Shown in pieces: positions 57,371-64,000 of a stretch of 64,000 nt of DNA. The notes beneath the pieces are model-generated. The model was not told the origin of the DNA. It did not search any database and saw only the letters and a list, made by a program, of their open reading frames with translations. Origin of the DNA: Cryptomeria japonica (taxonomy: Eukaryota > Streptophyta > Pinopsida > Cupressales > Cupressaceae). Both the position numbers and the translations under genes were made by a program. The DNA lies in contig NC_081413.1 in assembly GCF_030272615.1 (NCBI RefSeq), positions 99,046,239 through 99,110,238 of the forward strand, given 5' to 3'. Position 1 is the first letter of the stretch. Every line of letters begins with the position of its first letter.

Positions 57371-58505
57371 AAAATATGATAGAATTTCTATGATCAAGTT
57401 TCTATAAATTATGTAAGTTTATTGAAAGACCAATTAGAAAAGGTAATAAAAAAAGTCACTAGGGCTTGATGTTGTATTGATTGAAAAGCTCATGAAAATG
57501 AAGATCTTGTATTATGATTTCAAAAAGAAATTGATCAAAATTTTCAAGGAACCCTCCACATATTTTATGATGTGCACTTCAGATACTCAAATGACTTGAA
57601 TCAAGTTGCCATAAAAGAATCAATTAATAAATTTAAATCATATCAACAATAAATTTGTAACCTTATTTACATTAAATAATTGAAATTTGGAGATAGTCAA
57701 GCTGAACGACCTCTCAAGTGATGAGGAAAATTGTTATATTATAATTTTATTTTCATAAAACTTATAATTTGTTATATTTTGATGAGTAAAATTGTGTCCA
57801 TTGTAGAAAAGTTGTATTAGTTCTTTTAAACATTTAAAGCATTCTCAAACAAGAAGGTGAATGGTCATGAGAGGGAGGTGAAATATTATTTTTCTTATAT
57901 AATGTAAAACCCCGACCCATTAAGAATTTATGGACAATTTTGAAGACACTAGAAAGAAAAGGAAAAAACTTTGACCTTTAAGAGAATAAATACTGAGTTC
58001 AAATAAAAAAATTGTGCTTGAATTGAATTTTGTCTTGCATCTTTCTTGTAATTGATATGTTTTTATTTTATTTCTAAATCTTCTCTTGTACAATCTTTGA
58101 AGTTGCTAGATTATCATTGTTAAAATTGTTTGTTGGATTAAATTAATTTCTATAGTTAATTTAATTTAATTTATTTTCTCTGATTGTCAACATTTTTAAT
58201 CTTTTATTTTTTATGTTAAGAAAACCCTACCTACAAAATTAATTCTACAAAATATAAATAATAATATACTTTGTAAATAAAAATTTAGGCTTTCAATATA
58301 GATAACCTTACATTCTTAAAAGAGTTCTTTTCTCCAAAACTATTAAAATTTAAAAGATAGCAATTTACTTACCAACAATTATCAAAATACATATTCCCAT
58401 ATAATTTTATTTAAAATGCACTATTTATAGGTCCAATAAAAACTTAGGTAAGTGCATAATTTTATTTAATCATATCTATAGATTAAACAAAAATGGAAAG
58501 AAGCC
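57371..58505. other. Intergenic AT-rich sequence downstream of the P450 gene
   Basis: No gene or repeat recognised. The segment nearest the P450 stop is its 3' untranslated region and terminator area (minus strand). Confidence 0.5.
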
Positions 58506-60837
58506 TTAATTTTGTAACTCTTGAAACATAATTTGAGCTCCATGTTGTGGGAGAATAGTGAAAACAAATGCAGGGGCATGGCTATAGGTGGGCGAGATGG
58601 AGAAAGAGAAATGTTGCAAGATCATTATGAGTATCACCTTGGCTTCAATCAATGCAAAATTTTGGCCCATACAAGTTCTGGGTCCAAACCCAAAACCTAT
58701 GAATGCATTAGGATGGGTAGAGGCCTTTGAAATCCCTTCACTAAACCTTAGGGGATTGAACTCCTTCGAATCTTTTCCCCACAACTGTACATCATGGTGC
58801 ACCATAATTGTGGGTAGTACAAGTTCTATGCCTGTTGGAATAGTCAAATTCCCAAGTTGCATATTTTTGTAAGCCTTTCGTGATGAAATTATTGATGGAG
58901 GATAAAGCCTTAACACCTCATACAAAATCATGTTCACCTAACAGACATTACAAACCATTTCATGTTTTATACTCTTTGGAAAAGATATTGTCTTTGTGAT
59001 AATCCAAACTTACCCCACAAAAAAAGAGAAAGTAAAAAAGACAATAGAAAAAATAAAATTCTTACTAGTTTTAAGCGAGAGAGGGCATCAAATTTTGGAA
59101 TGTCTTTATTAAAAATATTAAGCACTTCCTCCCTTGCTTGATCTTGCCAATCCGTGTGCATTCCTAATAGAATGAGTGTCCATGTAAGTAAAGTGGCAGT
59201 AGTTTGACTCCCTGCAATAAAGAAAGTCTTGCACTCATCAATCATGTCTTGAAGAGATAAGCTCAGAAAATCCTTTTTGTCCTTTAGTTTGTTCTTATAA
59301 GCATCCATCATCAGGCCCAAAATGTCACTGCCATAGCTATCACATTTCCTCATCTCAACGTTCTTTTGACGATTAAAGATTATCTCTGTCAACGATTTTT
59401 GAATATCCATGTCTAACTTCCTAGACCTCAAATTACTTGGAATGGGCAGGAACCTTCCAAAAATTAAAAAAACATTAATAAGAAAGTTATTTTACATCTA
59501 AAATATAAAAACAAAAACATTAACTCAATGCCCACCTTAATGATACTCAATAAAATTACCTTAAAAATTATAAAAAAACAATTATTCATATACCCAAACA
59601 CACAATAATGTTTTCTTCACAATTTAAGAAATGATTACATACATAAGAAGAAAGGAGGTACTATACTACCTCGAGCCTGGAAAATATATTTTCCCAAAAC
59701 TTTTACCAGCGAGAGTGGCCAATTCAGCTAGCATGTGAAATATACGTTTTCCTTCCTCAAAACTAGACCCAAAAGCCGTCCTGGCTATCACATCTGCAGT
59801 AAGGCATGGAAATTCTTCTGACACCTCAATTTCTTTCACACCCTCACCAATTGCATTTCTCCATTTCTCCAACATTTTTGCGGTGCTGGCTGCCATAACT
59901 GGAACCATTGACTGACACAAATCTCACAATAACCTCTCTCTCTCTCTATATATATACGAAAAAATGGTTTTACTCACCTTGATGATTAGTTTTCTTGAGT
60001 TATATATATCATATTTACAAAGACAAGGAGAACCCCATAATAAAACGGTGAATGTGAACTCACCTTCAAACTTTCTAAATGAAAGGCCGGAGTAAGAAGC
60101 CTTCTTTGACCAGCCCATTTCTCTCCGTTGGAGCTCGCAAGGCCATAACCAAGTAAGCGTCTCAATTGAATATTGAGCTCAGGTTTCTCGTAATGCTCAG
60201 ACTTGTTGGACAGAATCTGCTTCATAATCTCTGGGTCATCAACAACAATCTTTGGTGCAGTGCCCAACCAATACACAAATATCCTGCCTAATCACACCAT
60301 GGAACAAGATATTAGTTATCAGATTTTTACAATTCGTGTTATTTTTAGATTAGATTGTGTGAGGTTTTTTCATTTTTTTTAATTTTTTAACTTTCTAATA
60401 TTCTTATGATCAGAATGATAGAAAACATCGACGATAACAAATTTCACAATATCAAATCTAAAAATAACCACCACATGAATAGCCATAACTAAATTAATTC
60501 TTCACTGAAATTTGAAAAAAAAAACACGTATGAAGCTGTTGCAGGAATCTGCACCATATTGTTTCACCCAAACATCAATATGTGGAACAACTAGAGGTGT
60601 GATATCGTGGGGCGTGATCTTTAAGGATGTCAATTTGGCGTGCTTCTTAATTTCGAGTAATTCTTTGGTGCTTCCATAAAACAGCTTGTATGGAGGTCCA
60701 TGAATGCCCTGATTTCGAAGGAACTTCTGTGTGCGAAGAGGCACCCACCATATTTTCACCACGATATTCACCAATACAGCCATCAATATGACACCCACAA
60801 AGCTTAGAACCTGCCACCAGGGAAGATTCAGATCCAT
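58506..60837 (-). CDS. Cytochrome P450, CYP72 clan, five exons, apparently intact
   Basis: Exons: 60555-60837, 60064-60287, 59670-59911, 59066-59453, 58506-58937. Introns are 267, 152, 216 and 128 bp, all GT-AG, and the joined frame is 522 codons, the usual family length. The N-terminus is a membrane anchor (VLSFVGVILMAVLVNIVVKI, residues 10-29) for the ER, followed by a proline-containing hinge. I-helix AGSQTT (330-335), K-helix EVLR (386-389) and heme loop FGFGPRTCMG with Cys468 are present. It is a monooxygenase using NADPH-P450 reductase. The nearest remembered relatives are CYP734/CYP709/CYP749-type enzymes that oxidise hormones or terpenoids; the substrate cannot be told. A truncated duplicate lies upstream. 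Confidence 0.9.
59931..59957 (-). repeat. CT/AT microsatellite in P450 intron 2
   Basis: AACCTCTCTCTCTCTCT followed by ATATATATA, within the 152-bp intron. Confidence 0.8.
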
Positions 60838-60907
60838 CTCTATGTTGCAGAAAACCTATTTACCTGCAACTCAAGGGTTCCTTTGTGTTAATAGGAATCA
60901 AGAATTG

Positions 60908-60917
60908 CCTTCTATAA
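60908..60917 (-). promoter_or_regulatory. TATA box of the P450 gene
   Basis: Minus strand TATAGAAGG about 75 bases before the ATG. The duplicated copy has TATAAAAGG (62306-62314) at the same distance, so the gene shows a G for A change. Confidence 0.45.
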
Positions 60918-61074
60918 ATAATCATTCCGCTTCATTTTATGAAAAAAATTTCCTGAATTTATTAATCTATATACTTTGTCAAGTGCTAACGGACAGGGGG
61001 GGAAGTAATAATAAAACAATGAAAGGGACGAATGGTTCAACGCATGCTTGGCATTTTTATTGTGAGAGCTTGGA

Positions 61075-61610
61075 TGTTGTTAAATGTCTGGAGCGATGGA
61101 ATCTTTCTGTCTTACGTAATCACAGTCTCTTTTCTTGAATATCACACGCATTACATGAATAATACCAATAGTAAATTTCGTAAATATCGAAGGAGAAATG
61201 TATTGTATTACTCTATGACAGAAGTTTGGAACGTTGCTTTGGTCGGCACTTGTTGTTTTCAGGAGAAGATTCGAACGCTATCTTATTGTAGAGTAGGGCC
61301 CTCATGTTGTAGAGGGCTTTCATATTTTATTAATTAAGTGGAATGCATATAAAAAGGAAATCCGAATTTGGGGCCCCTCTTATAGACACTTTGGATCTTG
61401 TTGATGCATTGGTAAATCAGATGATCAGGATCCACCACCTCTTCCCTTTGCTTTGTTTTGGCTGTATAGTTGCTTATTGGAATTATGTTATTGTGTTTTT
61501 TTCTAGGTTAGTTTGAAATTCACCCACCTTCTTTATGAATTTAAGTAACATTATTATATAAATGAATAATAATAAAAAAAAAATATAGATGTTATTCATC
61601 AAATAAATGT
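61075..61610. other. Spacer between the P450 gene and its duplicate
   Basis: No gene or clear repeat recognised. Confidence 0.4.
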
Positions 61611-61613
61611 GGA

Positions 61614-62254
61614 AAGTAAGCATCTTAATTGATTATTGAGCTCAGGTTTCTCGTAATGCCCAGACTTGCTGGACAAAATCTGCTTCATAATTTCTGGGTC
61701 ATCAATAGCAATCTTTGGTACAGTGTCCAACCAATACACAAATATCCTGTCTAATCACAATCCGTGTTATTTTTAGATTAGATTGTGTGAGATTTTTTCA
61801 TCTTTTCAATTTTCTAACATTCTTTTGATAATAGATTAGAATGATAGAAAATATTGATGATAAAAAAATTCACAATATCAAATCTAAAAATAACCACGAC
61901 AATAGTCATAACTAAATTAATTCTTCACTGAAATCTGAAAAAATAAATTATGAAGCTGTTGCAGGAATCTGCAACATATTGTTTCACCCAAACATCAATA
62001 TATGGAACAACTAGGGGTACAATATCATTGGGCGTGATCATCGAGGGAATCGATTTGGTAGGCTTCTTAATTTTGAGTAATTCTTTGGTGCTTCCATATA
62101 AGAGCTTGTATGGGGATCCATGAATGCCCTGATTTTGAAAGAACTTGTGTGTACGAAGAGGCACCCACCATATTTTCACCACGATATTCACCAATACAAT
62201 AGATAATATGACACCCACAGAGCTTAAAACCGACAGGGAAAGATTCAGATACAT
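61614..62254 (-). pseudogene. Truncated tandem duplicate of the P450 gene
   Basis: Exon 1 is open from the ATG at 62254 (MYLNLSLSVLSSVGVILSIV; anchor and WWVPLRTHKFFQNQGIHGSP region conserved). Exon 2 (about 61624-61757) gives RIFVYWLDTVPKI and DDPEIMKQILSSKSGHYEKP, then the copy ends about 40 codons into the exon near 61614. Three of five exons, including I-helix and heme loop, are missing. The exon 1 donor, TATG|GTGCAG in the gene, reads TATGTTGCAG here, so the original GT is lost. No functional enzyme can result. Confidence 0.85.
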
Positions 62255-62460
62255 CTCTATAATGTAGAAAACCTATTTTCCTGTGTTAATAGGACTCAAG
62301 ATTCACCTTTTATAGATAACCATTGTGCTTCATTTTATTAAAAAAATATTGGATTTATAAATCTCTATACAATGTCAAGTGCTAATGGATAGGTGCAAAG
62401 TAATAATAGAACAATGAAAGGGATGAATGGTTCATTACATGTTTGGCATGTTCCCGTGTA
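62255..62460 (-). repeat. Duplicated promoter region of the P450 gene
   Basis: Matches 60838-61070 with scattered differences (e.g. TGTCAAGTGCTAA, AACAATGAAAGGGA in both), including the TATA box region. Confidence 0.75.
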
Positions 62461-62509
62461 CAAAGCAAGCGAGGATATTTTAGTGTGCGCTTGGATTTTT
62501 AAGCCGATA

Positions 62510-62690
62510 GGCTTTTAGTGGGCGAAAGCGGCCGGAAAATTGCAAGACATTCCGCCGGCATTCTCCCTCCGGTGCGTGCGTGTCTTGTCCGGCCCGTGTG
62601 CTGACGTGTTCCTCGCTTGCGGTCGTCTCCGTGCGTGCGCTCTGTTTTCGAAGCGACGCTGTCTTTAATGATTTCGTCCCCGAGACTGTG
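62510..62690 (+). promoter_or_regulatory. CpG-rich segment, possible promoter or 5' exon
   Basis: Far richer in CG dinucleotides than the rest of the window (e.g. GCGGCCGG, TCCGCCGGCATT, GTGCGTGCGTG). In methylated plant repeats CG is depleted, so this looks like unmethylated, gene-associated sequence. An open frame 62580-62916 continues to a donor-like GAG|GTAAGG at 62917 but has no recognised domain. Confidence 0.35.
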
Positions 62691-62726
62691 CACGAATGTC
62701 AACGTTCTTTATGGATGCTTACAACC

Positions 62727-64000
62727 CTCAAATCTAATTTGTTTTGTTGTTGTTGGCAATATTTCGCTCTGCAATTTTCGCTCTGGAAATTTTCGCATAG
62801 ATTGTTGGGTTTTGTTCTCATTCTGACTGTTTTACTGGTTACGTTTGGTTCTTGTTGTGACTATTTTACTGGGATTCCTTATGAGCTTGACAACGTGAAT
62901 GGTTTGAATTTGCGAGGTAAGGTTCCGTCTTATTTAAATGTCTTTTTCTTTTGTAATGCATTTTGTTTATAGTCTGTTTATTTTCTCCTTCTGTCTGCTT
63001 GCAAGGCTGATGCTTTGTTTATGTTGCTTAACTGTTTGTGTGGGTGGCTACTTCCAGTTTGCAAGGAATTTTCGAGGCTGGTCTGTCAGTTCCAAGCCGT
63101 GAAAGGTTTGAATTTGCAAGGTAAATTCTGGTAATATTTATATTCTTTTTCGTTTTGTAATGCATTTTTTTCTTTAGTTTTTTTTGTTTTGTAATGCATT
63201 TTTAATATATTCTGCTTATTTTCTCCTCCCGTGTGCTTGCAGAGTTGTGGCTTTGTTTATGTTCTTTAACTGTTTGTGGGCGTGACTACTTCCAGTTTGG
63301 AAGGCATTTTGGAGGCTGCTTTGTGAGTTTCACGTCGTGCATGCTTTGAATTTGCAAGGTAAGTTCGACCGCTTGCAACCCTAAAATTTAATTTATTTTA
63401 TTGTTGTAGGCAATATTTCGCTCTGCAAATTTTCGCACGAGGTTTTGTTTTGTAATGCATTTTTTTTTTATATTCTGTTTGTAATGCATTTTTTTATATT
63501 CAGCTTATTTTTTCTTCCCCTATGCTTGTAGGGTTGTGGCTTTGTTTATGTTCTTTAACTGTTTGTGGGCGTGGCTACTTCCACTTTGGAAGCCATTTTC
63601 AAGGCTTCTTTCTGAGTTTCATGCCGTGCATGCTTTGAATTTGCAAGGTAAGTTCCGCCGCTTGCAACCCTAAAATTTAATTTGTTTTATTGTTGTAAGC
63701 AATATTCCACTCTGCAAATTTTCGCATGAGGTTGTATATAGTCGTGGAGTTAGGTTTTGTTCTGCTTGTGTCTATTTTATTGGGCTCCTTTGTGAGCCTC
63801 ACGGCTTGAATGGTTTGAATTTTTAAGCTAAGGGTTGTTTGTTTTTTTATGTTGTTTAACTGTTTGTGGGCGTGACTATTTGTCAGTTTCACGCCGTGAA
63901 TGGTTTGAAATTGCAAGGTAAGTTCCCCTTTTATTTAGAATCTTTATGGCCGCTTGGAACCCTAAAATCTAATTTGTTTTGTTGTTGTCGGAATATTTTG
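62727..64000 (+). repeat. Tandem modules of about 200-290 bp with splice-site-like borders
   Basis: Repeated units contain TTGCAACCCTAAAATTTAAT (62727, 63371, 63661, 63953), GGCAATATTTCGCTCTGCAA, TGTAATGCATTTTTT, and a conserved block ending TTTGAATTTGCAAGGTAAGT. Blocks 63006-63120, 63243-63358 and 63532-63647 are 115-116 bases, preceded by pyrimidine-rich tracts ending in AG and followed by GTAAGT/GTAAAT. Other donor-like sites lie at 62917 and 63918. They look like duplicated exons of a gene running right; the array is cut by the window end. Confidence 0.6.

Noticed and set aside
58521-58872. Plus-strand frames opposite the last P450 exon
   Set aside because: Antisense shadow of an exon with clear P450 motifs.
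62580-62972. A 130-codon hydrophobic protein
   Set aside because: No family resemblance, and the frame runs through a donor-like site; kept only as a possible 5' exon region.

Overview
This window looks like nuclear DNA of a large-genome seed plant. Reasons: one intron-containing cytochrome P450 gene at the right end, and about 57 kb of LTR retrotransposons nested inside one another. A conifer or other gymnosperm would fit, but the species cannot be fixed from the sequence. No bacterial, organellar, rRNA or tRNA gene was seen.

Layout. Element A (475-6839, continued at 32603-32728, minus strand) is a retrotransposon with copia-type termini. It has a gag-like ORF1 (coiled coil plus zinc knuckles) and a long non-pol ORF2, but no protease, reverse transcriptase or integrase. 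Element D (6840-32602, minus) is a Ty3/gypsy element inserted in ORF1 of A; joining the flanks restores the A reading frame. D carries gag-protease-RT-RNase H-integrase on the minus strand and, on the plus strand, a two-exon gene for a plant mobile domain (PMD) protein. Two elements lie inside D: G (16807-about 18326, a copia-type LTR plus primer site) and B (19024-25621, a full-length relative of A with both LTRs, also without pol). Element H (32729-37908) has 1.7-kb LTRs around a 1.8-kb interior that encodes no pol. Element F (about 38188-57370, plus) is a decayed copia element. It is split by C (38573-40372, a 1.8-kb internally deleted relative of A/B with a perfect GTTTA target duplication) and by E (42000-53515, a young Ty3/gypsy element with 788-bp LTRs differing at about 8 positions and a perfect ACTAC duplication). 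E lacks RT, RNase H and the integrase core, but keeps gag, protease, the integrase tail and a shortened copy of the antisense PMD gene. A 374-bp TRIM-like element sits in the F 3' LTR region (56615-56988).

The right end is genic. An apparently intact five-exon CYP72-clan P450 gene (58506-60837, minus, 522 codons) is followed by a truncated tandem duplicate (61614-62254) that also carries a copy of the promoter. A CpG-rich segment (about 62510-62690) precedes tandemly repeated 115-116-bp exon-like modules (63006 onward), perhaps the start of a rightward gene running out of the window.

Three observations seem most worth following. (1) The antisense PMD gene in D and E has the same TATA box / short exon / phase-0 intron / PMD exon layout; its intron can survive retrotransposition because it is not spliceable in the element's own genomic RNA. 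(2) A, B and C belong to a pol-less family that nevertheless keeps a two-ORF coding layout, and its priming and polypurine sites match those of the copia elements here. (3) In-frame stops in these elements are mostly TAG at places where glutamine is expected, as predicted for deamination of methylated CAG (CHG) sites.
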